Of a stretch of 64,000 nt of DNA, positions 44,596 to 57,682 are shown one piece after another. The stretch covers positions 218,999 to 282,998 of the forward strand of contig ML996699.1 in the NCBI GenBank assembly GCA_010356995.1. The letters are read 5' to 3'. Under the pieces are notes generated by a model that had not been told where the DNA came from, made no database searches, and saw only the letters and a program-made list of their open reading frames with translations. The position numbers were made by a program, and so were the translations under genes. The number at the start of each line of letters is the position of its first letter. Within the stretch, counting starts at the first letter, position 1. Source of the stretch: Trichodelitschia bisporula. Taxonomy: Eukaryota > Ascomycota > Dothideomycetes > Phaeotrichales > Phaeotrichaceae.

Positions 44596-47500
44596 TGTGA
44601 AGGGTGTATGCAGGGACGACTGTGTGTGGGGGAGAGAGATGCGACGATAATTGGTGACCCAAGGTCCAACGCGAATGGTCCAGTCAAGTGAACTATAGGA
44701 AGAGGTTGTAAGCGTTGGCGGCTGCGAATAGTATTGAGTTTGCCTTTCGGTGTTGTGATGTGTGGAGTTGGTGAACAAAAAGTTGGGGAAGCGCGAGTTT
44801 CGGGGGTGCAGTCCAAAGGGGGAAGGACCGACGGAGTCCACGAAACAATGACTAGGGCTGGAGGGGGTGTGAATGGGAAGTGGAGCGACGTACCTAACAA
44901 TGAACTGGATCAATCGTGATCGTGAAGAAGGACAAACAATTGTTGTGATGCCGAATGGGTTGGGAGTGGTCGGGGAGTGAAAGATGGGGTCGGGATTTGG
45001 AGATTGGGATGCGTGGAGACGGGAGAAAGAGAAGCAGCGGTGGATTCGGGAGGCCGAAGAGGAGAAGCTTGGCGGAACCGGGGGATGTGGGAGGGGGAGG
45101 GGGGAGAAGAGAGAGAGGCAGCGGAAGGCGAGAACAGGAGAGCTGGATTGACGAGCGACAGGGAGGAGCGAGAGAGGGCGGTGGAAGAACTCTTGGTCCG
45201 ATGGGCTGCAGTCAATTGTGGACACCACAGCTCTACTTGCACCTTGCAGTCTGCAACTTGTTGCTGCACCTCTAGAACTAAACTGCAGATGTCTTGCCTG
45301 CAAACTGCAACACTACTCGCCTAGCTGCTTTGACGCTAAATACAACTTTATTGGGGATCTTTCCCGCTTCGTTTGCTTCACTTGAAGCTGATGGATCTCC
45401 GAAATATGCCGGCAGGTGCAGGATCTCGGAGGTGAAAGGCGATATTATGGCGACACAAGCTTACAAACGCAACGGCAAGCTCCTCTCTCAATTGGATGCG
45501 TGCAGTGCATTATTCAACGGGCAACAGCTGAAGCAAGCCTCCAGTCTCACCTCCAACGTACCGTACTCTTGCATGTTTTTATCTCTTATCACTGCAGGTT
45601 TCTCTTTGATGCTGCAAGATGCAGTCTTCAGCTTAGGCTGTCCGATATCCTCTAATCTCATCTCCTCGTTGAACTATCGGCGCCTCATTCACCACTTCCA
45701 CGCGGAAGCCGTCAATGTCAAAATCTGTGCCTGGTGCGGAGGAGCCGGGGGCGCACCCTAAAGGAGCATCTTGGACACCAAGCGACCCGACGCCAAACCT
45801 TAAATGATGCCGCCACGCTGCACTCGCTCCTCCAGGCATGAAAAAGTATCCAGCCGAGCTAGCCGTGCCAGCCTCCCGGGTTTCTTTGCTGGCAGTTTGC
45901 GTGAAGGGCCAAAGTGAAGAATGACATTGTTCAACTCGTTGAACTGAGAACGTGAGCCCTGTTTCGCAACTCTCTCAATTCCCCAGATATCCTGAGCCGA
46001 AGATCAGTGATCCGACCCCGTCTGACTTGCTTCTTCAAAAGACGCAACAACTCCTCATTACCGGCCCGCCCGCCACGAGGCCCACCGGCCCACTACGGTA
46101 AGAGCAGCAAAAAAAAAAGCGTCGTCAACGCTTTCTAGAAGCGCTCTAGAAAAGGGGGCGCTCATTGCCATTATTACCAAGCAAACCAACCTCTTTTCGT
46201 CTGACCCGACTCTCTCCCCCCTCCCTGCCGTCGATCGACGGAGAACGAGCAAAAGAAGCGGACGCAGGCAGGACAATGAATACGATAACCCTATGGGTAA
46301 GTACAGTAGTATCAGCGCAGGCACCAAACCCGCAGAACACCTGATGCCCACCTCCTCTTCCCGCCGCCGCACTACGTCCCATCCGTGTTTCAAACGTCCG
46401 CCGCCAAGCCGCCGCCTCCATGCACCCCTCCCCGCCCCGCCCACCCAGGCTCCATTCCGCCACCGCTCTCCGCTCTCCACCATTTTCCCGCCCAGGCACT
46501 CCAGCCAAAGCCCCGTGCAGCCCTTTTCTTAATAATGGGTGCTCATTGGCTAACTTCCTGATATCCGTCACAGCGTCGCGCGCGGCCCCAGGGGAAAAGG
46601 CGCGGACCTCCGTGTGCGCCGAGCGCAGCCTTTTGCGGGGGCCCGGGTTTTGGGCTTGAGGTCACGGGTGCGCGGCTGGAGCGGAGATATCAACATCGTT
46701 GATGCGTTGTTCGAGTCCACAGAGCACCAGAATGGATGAGCTGGTGCTTTGATAGCCTGATAACTAACCGAAGTCCCCACCTCCGGAGGTAGAGATCGTG
46801 AGGCCTTCTGCACTCGGAGACCCCCACGCCCAAGTGAGTCAGCCGTCAAACAGCGCGGCCTCCGCAACGGCGGCATCAAACAGGACGACGTACAGCAGCA
46901 GTACTCTCGCATAAACCCCGCTCTCCGGGCATTAGCCCACTCCGCATCGCCTTACATCGGCGTACCCCCACCCCGCGTCCCTTGCATAGGGTGCTGCTCG
47001 GCCCGCCGGTAGGAGCCGAGAGCCCCGCCTCCCATTACCGTACGACGACACATCATCATGGCGAGATGTCACTGTTTGAACCTGCCCGCGCAAGTGTACA
47101 GAAGCGCTTTGCCGCCCTTACATGCCCACAGAGGTGGATGGCGAGGGCGTGTATGATCGCCGCCAGCATACCCCCAACACGCAGCGGGTAGATTGCGTCA
47201 ACGCGTTAGCCGCGCTTACCCGCGCGCTGAAACGGCGAAACGGCGGGACCTGCCTTTCTCAGCCTCGCATGTGAACAGTAACTCCAGGCATCTACTGTAG
47301 TGTTCTACATCGAACTATACACGCCTGTATGTCCATGGTAGCGTCACCGCCGCAGCCGTGCTCGCCTACTCGGGCCTTAACACGCAGATATAAGATCGCC
47401 AGCCTCAGGCTAGCCGATGCCGTGGCGGCTTAACCGCCGTCATATACCCATCCCAGGACTAGCAGCTGCACAATCAGGGGAAAACGGACGAGTCTGCTTT

Positions 47501-47889
47501 GTACAGCACAAGGCTCGTACACGCAAGGGACGAGCTCACAGCCTCAGCACCTAGTCAGTTCCCCAACTACTCGTCGTACTCAAGGATGATAGTATCTAGC
47601 CGCAAACCGCAGCAAAAATGTTGAATTCTTTTTCTCCCTTTTGTTTAGGCCCTCAATATGTACCCGCTACTCCCCCAAACATCCCTCTGCCTTTTGTGCA
47701 AAAACACGACAAAAAGAGGCCGTTAGGGCGCGCGGAAGAATCGTAGAACAAACGTGCGCCAGATCCAAGCCACCAACCCACACATATACGAGTATGCGCC
47801 GATCGGGCAAGCAGCGATGGTGGCCGGCGTCCTAGCCCTCCACGCCATTAGCCCATGTGAGGAAACCCAGACGCTCCCCCAAATCGTCC
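44596..47889. other. Large intergenic region between G-alpha and PSD2
   Basis: About 3.3 kb. The G-alpha side is C/T-rich on the coding strand; the G-alpha frame is open upstream of the ATG to about 45303, which I treat as 5' leader. I see no gene, tRNA, terminal repeats or transposase-like frame in the rest. Overlapping frames of 60-150 codons on both strands at 45294-47191 have no recognisable content. A large regulatory region or unannotated non-coding RNA cannot be excluded. Confidence 0.5.
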
Positions 47890-50800
47890 TTACATGCCCT
47901 GATAGGGCGCCGCGCCCGGAATCTGCGGCGCCAAACTGCCCCCAATGCGCCGCTGGGCATCCTGCTTCTCCTCCTGCGTCGGGTTTGACTTCTGCATATC
48001 CTCGGTGTGGGCGGGGTGGTTGAGGGAATGGCCGACCGACATGCCGACGCGGATCTGACCGGTTAGCCGATGCAACTAGGACATAGCCGAAGCAACTTAC
48101 CAGAGTCTCCAGCGCGCTCCGCGAGTTATCGACCAGGTCGTCGTCCCACTGCATCACGCCGGGCTCGAAGAGAAGCAAGATCGTGCTGCCGCCTACGGCA
48201 CATTAGCCCGCTGCCGTATATACACAGCACCGCACTCACCAAACTTAAAGTACCCCAGCTCCTCCGCGCGCGCCACCTTCTCACCCGGCTGTCTCGTAAT
48301 AACCGTGCTACCCACCATCATGGCTCCCACGCAAACCACCATAACGCGCCCATGCGCCACAGAGTCAATTGGCACCAGCACGCGGACGTTCTCACCATAC
48401 ACATCCAGCGCCGAGCGAATCGCCATCGGGTTAACAGTATAATACTCGCCCTCGATGAGTTTCGGCTCGCCCATGATGCCATCGACAGGAATATGGAAGC
48501 GGTGATAGTCCTGCGGCGCCAGGCGGAAGATACCCAGCGCGCCGCCGGCGAAGCGCTTCGCGTCCTCGGGGTACGCATTGCCGAGCAGACGCTCAACGGT
48601 GAAGTCGCGGCCCTTGACCCAGATGGTCTGCGCTTCATCGAGCTTATTGAAGACGACGGAGCGGCAGTCGGCGGGCGAGGTGACGATCTGCGGGCGGTCG
48701 GGTGCCGAGCAAGGCCGGGCGTCGGGTTTGAGCGCGCGGTAGAAGAACTGGTTGAAGTTCTTGAATTGCTCCTTGGGGAGCAGGACTTCGCTCATGTCCA
48801 GCTGGTGGAAGTTGATGAAGTCGTCGATTTGCACCGCCGAGGCTGGGTCGTCGTACTTCTTACCCTGCTTGATACTCAGGCTACGGAGCAGCTTTTTGAC
48901 TGTGCAGCCGGTAAGAAGAAGGTCTGGTAATAATAGTTGGGGGCAGCAAAGGTAATACATACTTTTCTTCTTCTCCATGCTACTTGCCTTGAGGCCCTTG
49001 TAGAGCAGACGGATACCTAGACGGACGTACACGCTCATGCGCTCCTCGTTGATCTGGCCGGTAATACGATCCTGGACGAGAATGTTCGCCGAGTTGGCGC
49101 CGAGTTTATAACCACCATAGCTGATCTTGGTAATGACCTTCGAGTACCACTTGCGCTGGGCCTGGCTCGCTGTAACAAAGCCAGCCATCACGATGTTGTT
49201 AACTTGTCTCCAATCCTGGCTGGCACACGTCGCGACGTGGGTAATGATGTCAGCATCGGATTTCTTGTTAAGGCGCGGCTGGTGGCAGATCGGACATTCG
49301 CGGATCTCAATGACGTGCTCCTCGCCGCGGTCATCAATGAGATCATTTTGTCCCAGGGTGCCACCTTCTTCACCTTCGGTTTCTTGTTGCGGTTGCTGGA
49401 TGATGGGTATGTTCGTCTGAGAGTCGACAGCAAGGGTCTTTTCCGTGGTGAAGGAACTCGACTCGGACGGCGTCTTGGGGTCAGCAGCAGGAGTAGCAGG
49501 AGTGGTGCCGCCGAGGATCGGTTGGGTGATGGCAGTCGGTAAGTTACGCTTGAGCCAGTTCGTCTTGGATGACTCCGTCTGCTGCAGCTGGTCCTCCAGA
49601 CATATGACCGCTTCGTCAAACGACAATGTTGGTACATCTCCAGGCTCGGAATTTGGGAACCGTTTGAAGAAGCCTTCAATAGTGGACTCGTGGAGAGTAG
49701 ACCCCAACGTGTCCAACATGGTCGTCAGCTCCACCAGGTCGATCCTACCGCTGTCATCGGCATCATATTGCTTGAGCATTGCGCGCCAAAATTGCTGCCG
49801 TAAGGCCTTGTACGGAAGATATTTGGCACGGACGTAGATGGTGGGATTATGCTTAGCCTCCCAGCGTTCCTTGTTCTTCAACTCCAATGGAAGAACATAG
49901 GATTTCAGCGCTGGGTCATCCAGACCATCGGCAGTGGCTGGGTTCATAGCCGGCAGCACCATAGAGCTATCGGCCGAGACGGAAGGCGCGCTGGTTGGAG
50001 CTGCAGGGGTCGTGGTACCGCTAGCCCAATCCTCTTGTGTCGACGCAGGTGACAGATGTGGACCAGTATTTTCACGCTGGACCACAGGCCGGGCCGCCAT
50101 CTTGGAAAGGCTCTGCTGCGATGCGGACCTCGACAAAGGCAGTCTGAACCGGGACCGCTTAGCTTCTTGCTGCGTAGATACCAACCCAGGTTCCGGGATT
50201 TCCGGCAAGTCATAGAGACCTGTCTCGGGGTCGGCTTCAGGAGCTGCATTGACGACACTCTCCAGGGGGAAGTTGACAGCTCCGACGTAGTCGTTCCCGG
50301 AGAATTTATCTCTGTCTACAACGGTAAAGCTCATCTGATATTTGATCTCATGGCGCATAACCTGGAAGACGAGTTTCTCATCGTAAACAGGGTTCAGGCA
50401 ATGGCGAACGACACGAGTGCGGTAGGTTTTCCGTCCGAGAGATGTAACGACGAACGGGTCCATATCGAACGAGGTGCGTGTAACTAGATAAATTAGTACG
50501 GGCTCGAAGGCTCAAGATATACCTACGGTTCTTTTCAGGGGGCAAGTCCGTAATCTTCTGGATCTCCATGAACAAGACACCAGCCACATCGGAGCCGCTG
50601 CTGAACTCGTAGCCGTGCTCTTTTGCCTTGCGCTTGAGACGTGCAAGACGGCGACGCTTCTTCTTCTTATCCACCGTCTCCGGCGCTTTGTTCTCATCAA
50701 GCTCTCCAGGAGTCACTGGTTCTTCAAAATCTTCATCTTCATCCTCGTCTCCTTCTCCTTCTCCTGCAAATTCATCGCTCGCCTCGGGGCTCGGAGACCC

Positions 50801-51546
50801 GCCCAAGCTCGCCAGTTTAGCGAGGATCTGCTGTGGTGTGGCAGTCGGGTTCGTGGGGTCAATCAAGGTGAACTGCAATTGGACCGCACCGGTAACGACC
50901 GCCGATTTCTTGCCGGTCCGCTTTGAGGACAATGGGTACCAGTGAGGCTACGTCTTGTCAGCCATATCTCCGGCCTTGTCCCGCAATCTGTCCCTACCTC
51001 AGTGGCAACTTGGCCAGTTGTGAAGAGCTCCTCGACAGCCACGTCAAGCTCGCCCATGTAGTCTTTCCCGAACCGGTCTTTATCCCAGCACACAGCTTCG
51101 AGCACAAGGCTCTGCACGCCCACGATAGGCAGTTCGAAAGTCTGATTCCATTCCGGGTTGAGGGTCTTGTTGATGGTAGAGGTCGCCTCTTTGGCGTCGC
51201 CGAGGGTAAGAACCAGATACTAAGTCCATCAGTATGGCGCCGTGGGTGAGTTCTGTGTACTTACAGGATCGCTCGTACCGCTCTTATCCTTAGCCGCCAA
51301 ATCCTTCCCCTGATGATGTCAGTCGCCGATGCCCAGCCCGCACCGCAGCAGCGCAAAGTAGCCCACCTTGAACACAGTAACTCGCAAAACTAGAACAGTC
51401 GTCATGGCAGCGTTTTCTCCAGCTCCAGGTCTCGGGCTCAAACTTCGGGTCGGGGTTTTGCTTGTAGGCGACGAAGCTTGGCCCGTTCCACCTTTTAAAC
51501 GCGCGGGGAGCCCGCTCAGCCGCACGGGAAGGGTGGGACGCACCAT
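47890..51546 (-). CDS. PSD2: Phosphatidylserine decarboxylase, C2-domain type (PSD2)
   Basis: Converts phosphatidylserine to phosphatidylethanolamine on Golgi/endosome/vacuole membranes. Eight exons: 51367-51546, 51265-51309, 50998-51219, 50527-50947, 48963-50483, 48240-48899, 48101-48192, 47890-48054; 1101 residues. First C2 domain (about 48-145; LVLRVTVFK-GKDLAAKDKSGTSDPYLVLTLG), an acidic then basic linker, second C2 domain (MEIQKITDLPPEKN, then FDMDPFVVTSLGRKTYRT), an EF-hand loop DADDSGRIDLVE, and the decarboxylase domain (RLLGNAYPEDAKRFAGG, YHRFHIPVDG). The self-cleavage motif reads FGGSTILLLF, with the Ser that becomes the pyruvoyl group, and spans an exon junction. Intron 5 (48900-48962, 63 nt) is stop-free and a multiple of three. 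The start MVRPTLPVR gives a Ser/Pro N-tail before C2. Confidence 0.95.
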
Positions 51547-53913
51547 TGCGTTGGCGGGGGAAGGAGAGACGAGGGCGGGGTACTGAGGAGCGGGGGTGGG
51601 TGGGATGCTGCGACGAAGCAGGGCAGCGGAGGCGTCAATTCGGGCCTTGGTTGGTGGGCTACCCAGGTCCGTCTGCTCAATACACCTGGGCGGCCGTGAT
51701 AACCATGGCCTTGCTGCAGGGGGCCGTTAAGGAATGCGGATAGATGACGATTGTTGGCTCTAGGAGGTGACGTCTCGCGCTTGCTGATCACTAGAACTAG
51801 GTGGGAGAGTAAGGTTATGGGATTGACGGTGAGAGAGATCGGAAGAGATCCGGAGCAGAACTTATGCGTATTTGGAGTGCGTCAGGTCGGCAGGATGCGG
51901 GAGGGATATTTTGGGGGTTTGAGCGGAGAAGCGTAGCGAGAGGGGGGAAGCAAGCAGAAGATCTGTGGGGGTTTTGGTGAATTGCAGGGAAGAGGAATGT
52001 CAGAGCTGGGGAAGAGTGGGGTATGATGATGATGATGGGAACAGGGAGGTGAGAACGACGAGCAAGAAAACAGTTGAAGAGATGTAGAACTAGGATAGGG
52101 ATGGGGTTATGTAGTGGGTTACTGTAGGGAATCGGTTGAGAAAAGAATAGATGCGGTGAGACTCAGACAATACATGAAAGTCTCTCTTCAGCTTTTCTCC
52201 TGGAGCTGAGGACAGAAAGCTTTCCCACCAATCCTCCCTTCGTCAATCGTCATTGCTCAAATGCGGCGCAACAAACGCCAGACGCTATTTGAGGACATGA
52301 AGTGGCCCCTCCCCCACCCTTCACCTCCACATGCACCACACACCACACATCACACAGATCACTTCGGAGCCTTTCCCCAATAATCACCCGAACAATTCAC
52401 CCACTATAACCCCAATTGCCCTCAATTGCCCTCCATTTCCTCAGTTCCCTCCAACCTAATATACGCCAAGCCGGCGACTAGATATGGTAGGCAAGCACTT
52501 TGCCCGTGATTTTCGTCCCGTCACAGCTCCCGGTCTCAGTCTCAGCCCCAGGCATGAGAACCTGCATCTCAGTCCGAAAGAGGGACGCGCTCGCTGATGT
52601 GCGAAGGATTTGTCTCCGCTATCCGAACGCCTCAGAAAACCCCTCAACGCATCGGCTCGCTACGGTCCGTATTCCCTTCGGCGTACCCACTATGACCCCT
52701 ACTACGTACTACGTACTTAAACACATTGGCACCCTGAGGCTCAGCCACAGCCGTCTTTGCCTCCGCCATTCCCCCGGGCCGAAGCCATGGATTGACATGG
52801 ACGGTGCGGCGCATTCCCGCCGTAATGCCTTGCATGACGCCGGGAACACCACGGGAGCGTCTGCGGGAAGGAACAACCCCAGCTGCTCGGCCTCGTAGAC
52901 AGAGGATCATGTCTTGTCGTACGTCCTGGCAGCACAGCCTGCATATACGATACTCGTACATTGATGTGCCTTGTGCCTATCCGCCGAGCGCTGCGGACAT
53001 ATCTGCCCGCAAGTACCGGGATCATCCCCAATCCGCCCCCGGATCCCATCCCATCCGTCTACCGAGTCTGGCCAAGCTGCCAGGCACACAGTCCGCAGGG
53101 CTCATACGCAGTAGAGCCAAGGCAAATGTGAAATGTGGCTAGTACTCCGGCCTGTCGTTGCGGAAATGCGGAGAATGCCCTGTCGGGGCTTGCGTCATTT
53201 GAGGCGGTGGGTGGCCTCTTTTGTCGTTATTACGTACCCGTGGATCGGGTTCTGGGAACCGATGCTTGTGGGGAAGTTGTTTGAGCCTCTTTCCCAACAA
53301 GAGAGCATCACCTGCTTGACACAAATTTATCCTCCGAACGAGGCCCCTGGTGGCAATTATCACGAAACGAGGCCTGAAATTGGACTCAACACTCGGCCAG
53401 ATTGGCCAGATGGCTCTGAGCGACCAGGCTCTGCCAAATGAGTGGTGCGCTGTCATTTCGTCGGGAGCGGCGAGGGCTAAGGATCATGTGTTTTGCTTCG
53501 GCTCGGTGATGGGAGCAAAGACTCATTACGTGCTAAGGCAACTGTAATGCTGAAGATTGAAGTAGAAGACCAAGAGAGGAAGAGACTCTCGAGACTTAAA
53601 TACACGATGCCAAGTATCATCCTTTGCCCCTTCCTTCTATCATGCGCTCATTGCATCATGTCCCTTGGTATGCGCCTTCCTGACATAACAATGCTCCTTC
53701 CATGTCCACATCACTCAGTGTCCAGCATATGCTGCTTGTACCTTTGGGCGTTTGAGACGTGGATATGGACGCGGTCACACGAACGCAAACCGACTCCGTT
53801 GTCAAGCATAACACTGGAGAAGGCGAACTGGATCATTATGGCATACGAAAACTTCAACGAACGTAAATACCAACATCAACACCAGCGCCGAACCCCCTTC
53901 ACTCGGAGCCCAG
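51547..53913. other. Large intergenic region between PSD2 and the ADGF-like gene
   Basis: About 2.4 kb. A short ATG/GAT microsatellite lies at 52023-52037 and a CAC/CACA-rich stretch near 52320-52360. Frames of about 100 codons on opposite strands at 52500-53550 overlap each other and show no domain. No gene supported. Confidence 0.5.
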
Positions 53914-56011
53914 TCAACTCGGCTCCGAGCGAACGAAGTAGGGTATATCCTGGAACTCCTTGTCTGCAAACTCCTTCCCGTACGTGTCTACGACGAAGTG
54001 ACAGAAAGTGACCCACTCCTTCTCCAAGATCTGCTTCGCCTGCTCCTGCTCAGGCTTGCTCAGACAGCTGTACTGGATACTCCAATTGACAAGTTGGCGC
54101 CAACCGTAAAGACTCATTGACATTGATCCAACCATGACTTGATAAAATTCATGTGAGACAGAGTTACTGTAACCGCGATTACTCAAATTAGTTAGTGCCA
54201 ATTGATGTGTGAGTAGGGGGGTCTGGGAGAGTACGTACGTGAAAAGAGAAGGGTTGTCGCTGTTAATGGTACAGGGAATGCCGGCAGCTAGAATTTCGGG
54301 ATACGGATGCTCCTTGACGTTCCGGCAGAGGTGAAGCAACTCGTTAGAAGTCGGGCACAGTTCGACGCATATATTCTTCTTCTTGAATTCCTCAACCAGC
54401 ACCGGGTGCTTGAGCAGCGAGAAGCCGTGGCCGATACGTTTCGCCTCAAAGAGCACCGAGTCATACAAGTTGGAGTTCTCCGGATTCTTCGAGCCGCCCG
54501 TATCGAGCAGAGACTCGCCCGCATGAAACATGAATGGAATTGATATTCCAAGATCATGGCAGGTCTGCTGCATTGCGACCAGTTCCTCTTGGTAAAATCC
54601 GATGTGGTTTGCTCTGTCCTCGGCGCCCACAAGATCAAAGCCTAGTTAAATTAGCGAAGCTCAACATGCCCACTATTCACTTACCGCAGATGAGATCATC
54701 ATATTCCAACTTCAGTTTGATACAGTCCACGATTTCGCGCTGCATCATGGGCTTAGGAATGGATCTCGGCGCGCAGTATATGATCTTCAACCCGAACGGG
54801 AACTTGTGCAACTCGCCCTTTGCCCCGAGTTCCTTTTTTTTCTCAGTGACCTGGTCAATGATGATCTGCATCTGTGCTCGGTGGTCCAGCATCTTTTTGC
54901 CGTCGTTGCCGGGAATCTGCTTGTCTAACAGCATGGGCCGCAGTTCGGCATACATGACGCGATCCCGGATCATGTTGTCGATGGCCTCACCGATGTACCA
55001 GCTATACACCGACTCGTAGTTCATCAAACCTTTAAAACAGCGAGTAGCTTGATTGAAACGAGCCCAGATCCTACGGACGTTAGAGATGTGCCGGAGGATA
55101 TCGGCAACTTACCCGTTGGTGGTCTGCGACAGACCGTACACTGCTTCTTGGTCGAGAATCATCTTATGAAGAACCCATTCTTCCGCATCTCCATAGCAGT
55201 GGGACTTGCTGTGCTTGTTCCGCTCCCGAAACTGGACCCTGAAATCAGACCACAGCATCCAGGGCTGTACGCCATCCCCCCGAAAAGCGGGCTTGTATGT
55301 TGCAGAAAAGATATCCACGCGGGGGGTAGTAGAGACAGACATAACGTTGAAAACTATCTCTGAAGTGGCATAATTTTCATCTTGCACGAGGGGCTCGGTG
55401 CTCCGAACGAACATATTTGGGACGTCCTTGGCCTTCTGGAGTAATATGACGGCTGGTAGTTCTGCATTGAAATGGAGATGCAAATGTGCCCCTTTGGGCA
55501 ATTCCTGGGCGATCTTGAAGAGCCTGCTCCGCTCAATACGATCCCTGTTCGTCAAGAACTGGCCGCCCAGATCCAGAGTCTCGGGGCCGGGAATGGCTTC
55601 TGATGCTTGATTGCCGAAATCGACGTCCCGTTCGTGCTCCCGAACTTTCCAGATGATGAGAGCCGCTTGCTGTTCTATGGCAGTCGCCCTTTCTCGTACG
55701 GGCTTGTCCCATGCCATGTCACGCTCCTTCTTCAACAGCTTAGCTCGCTCTGCCCTATGGGCCGCCATTTCGTCAGAACTCTTGATACGCTCCATGTACC
55801 CTTTGAAGACGGACTCCGGATCCCGGCGAGCAGCCCCATTTTGGCCATTGGCCAGCTGTTCATTGCCGTTTCTGGGCAAAAAGGTACGGGGCTGCTCATG
55901 CCGTGAATTTTGAGAGTCGGAGATTGGAGAGGCAAAAGTAGGGACGGGCGTAGGCGACTGATTAGAGGTTGAAGGAGCTCCCAGGGACATATCTTCTTTC
56001 TCTTCGTCCAT
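53914..56011 (-). CDS. Adenosine deaminase-like protein, ADGF/ADA2 family
   Basis: Metal-dependent purine deaminase family. Exons 55113-56011, 54685-55070, 54239-54641, 53914-54166; 646 residues. After a disordered N-terminus (about 1-60) the core begins near 150. Motifs: the zinc site HLHLHFN (176-182), TTNGIWARFNQATRCFKGL, YAELRP, the catalytic HAGES, KRIGHG, ELCPTSN and CTINSDNPSLF. No signal peptide is visible, whereas animal ADGFs are secreted. Intron 1 (42 nt) is fixed by the ADGF-like join GIWARFN. The last intron (54167-54238, 72 nt) is a stop-free multiple of three; I chose the acceptor that gives SLFTNSVSHEFYQ. An alternative acceptor adds NRGYS. Substrate (adenosine or another purine) not decided. 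Confidence 0.9.
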
Positions 56012-57682
56012 TTTGGTTTTCTTGATCGAAGAATCTTTTGAATCCTTTTTTCTTCGCCACCTCGGCTTCCGAGACAGCTTCTTTCCGAAGACCGCAAGGA
56101 GGGAGGCCGTGAAAAACGATGGAGTCCTCTGTTCCTCCAGCGTAGCCGAGTGATATCCAGGCTGTGACGTATTGAGGTCTGCAGAGAACGTGATCAGAAT
56201 CGAGAATCAGTGGGCATAAAATAGCAAGCGGCTTTGTGACGCGGAAGACCCAAATTCACCAGCACTTGCGCAGTTCACAACTGAGAACTCGCCCCAAGTG
56301 CATCCGGCGGAAACGAGACGAAAAGGAGTGAAATACCCAAAACAAGTTGCAAATCCCAAATGGCAGGTAAATAACACGTGATCCGTCGTTCATCGCTCGG
56401 CCAGTGCCGAATATGCGTCGCTCCGGTATCATCGACAAGCAAAAGTTCAATCTGGATATTCCACAAGAGGCCGCCAGAATGACCACTTTATGACTTGGAA
56501 TGGTGATCGCGATAGAGGATGAAAAAACACCCCACGATGCACGGAAATGATATGTCCCTTCAAGGCAGAAAAAGGGACGTCACAGGGTAGATATCAACGA
56601 GGCGGTGCCAGACAAGGCTGCTTCTCGTTGATCTAGAACCTGGGGAGGAAATGCGCAGGGGAAATTACATAGAAAGATAGAGCCGGCCTCATTATTAATG
56701 CGCACACAGCTACGCGCCGAGGATAGAAGATGAGGGGTGATTGCGACAAAGAGAACAGGCTCCTCGTTCGTACCTTAGTTACCACCCAAGGCTCCAGCCT
56801 GAAGTGGTTGTAAAAGCCAAGCCGGCCCGAAATATATGCGCAGCGACGCAAAAAAAAAGTTGCGCTTGAACTTGGCCTGCAGTTATACGGACTCTGGGCA
56901 CTTGCGATTGAGGCTCCGAAGGGGTTGCGATGTGAGATGAAGGAGGAGTGAGAGTTGCGAAAGATGAAGAGGGCGCAGCAAGTCCGCCTTTCTGGGGAGT
57001 CACGGCGCCGGAAAAGTGTATTTCCCTTCCGTTCAGGCCGTGTGGCTTGAAGTCAAGATCATGAGTCGCTGTCATGGCGACCTTCCTTGTAGCTTCAACG
57101 ATTGTCGCTAGGGCAAGCTGCGAGTTCAGCCCCCGCCCCCGGTCTTTTGTAGCCTTGCGTTGTTGATGCACAGCCCCCTTCAAAGGTGGTGAAACTGGAA
57201 GAGCTGTATGTTATGCCGCGCTGAATTCTACCACAGCACAAGGCGTAACAGCAGAGGCGCAGTGCTTGCACAGATGCACCACGTTCAGGGTTAGGATAGG
57301 CGTTGTGCTGGCCAACCAGTCCCCTCCATAGAAGGCGCACGCACGATTTTGACCCCTCCTTCTCATGGCGTTCGTTAGCGGTAAATGTTGGAGGCGGGGG
57401 TGGCCCGTGGCGTACTGCATGGGGCTGATTTCGGCTCTTTTCTCAATCTGCAAATGGACGCCGCATTGTGTGCCGGACTGAAACTGACGGGTTGGGTTCA
57501 GGCGTCCCGCATGTTTTCCAGCGGGTTTCTCCGTCTTCAAATCGTCTCTTTGAGGCTCAACAGAGCAGAGCTTCTCTCTTTAACCTTTGAGCTCCCCCGA
57601 CGTCAAGAGGTTGTAGGAAATTGGACAATACATCCGTAAACTCTTCCCAACCGCATGCTTCACTGTCTCTCTTTAGCCCACC
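56012..57682. other. Divergent promoter region
   Basis: About 1.7 kb between the ADGF-like gene (leftward) and the next gene (rightward). Short frames only; no domain, RNA gene or repeat seen. Confidence 0.55.

Noticed and set aside
44596-45303. The G-alpha reading frame is open for over 230 codons upstream of its ATG.
   Set aside because: The extension is low-complexity Ser/Pro/Leu from a C/T-rich leader, and it would bury the Gly2/Cys3 lipidation signal of MGCGMS that defines the family N-terminus.
44596-47889. Possible mobile element in the 3.3-kb gene-free stretch.
   Set aside because: No terminal repeats, target-site duplication, transposase or reverse-transcriptase-like frame could be seen.
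55029-55112. A longer 83-nt intron in the ADGF-like gene ending at TAAAG just before LMNYES.
   Set aside because: It breaks the phase; the 42-nt intron 55071-55112 keeps the frame and restores the family segment GIWARFNQATRCFKGL.
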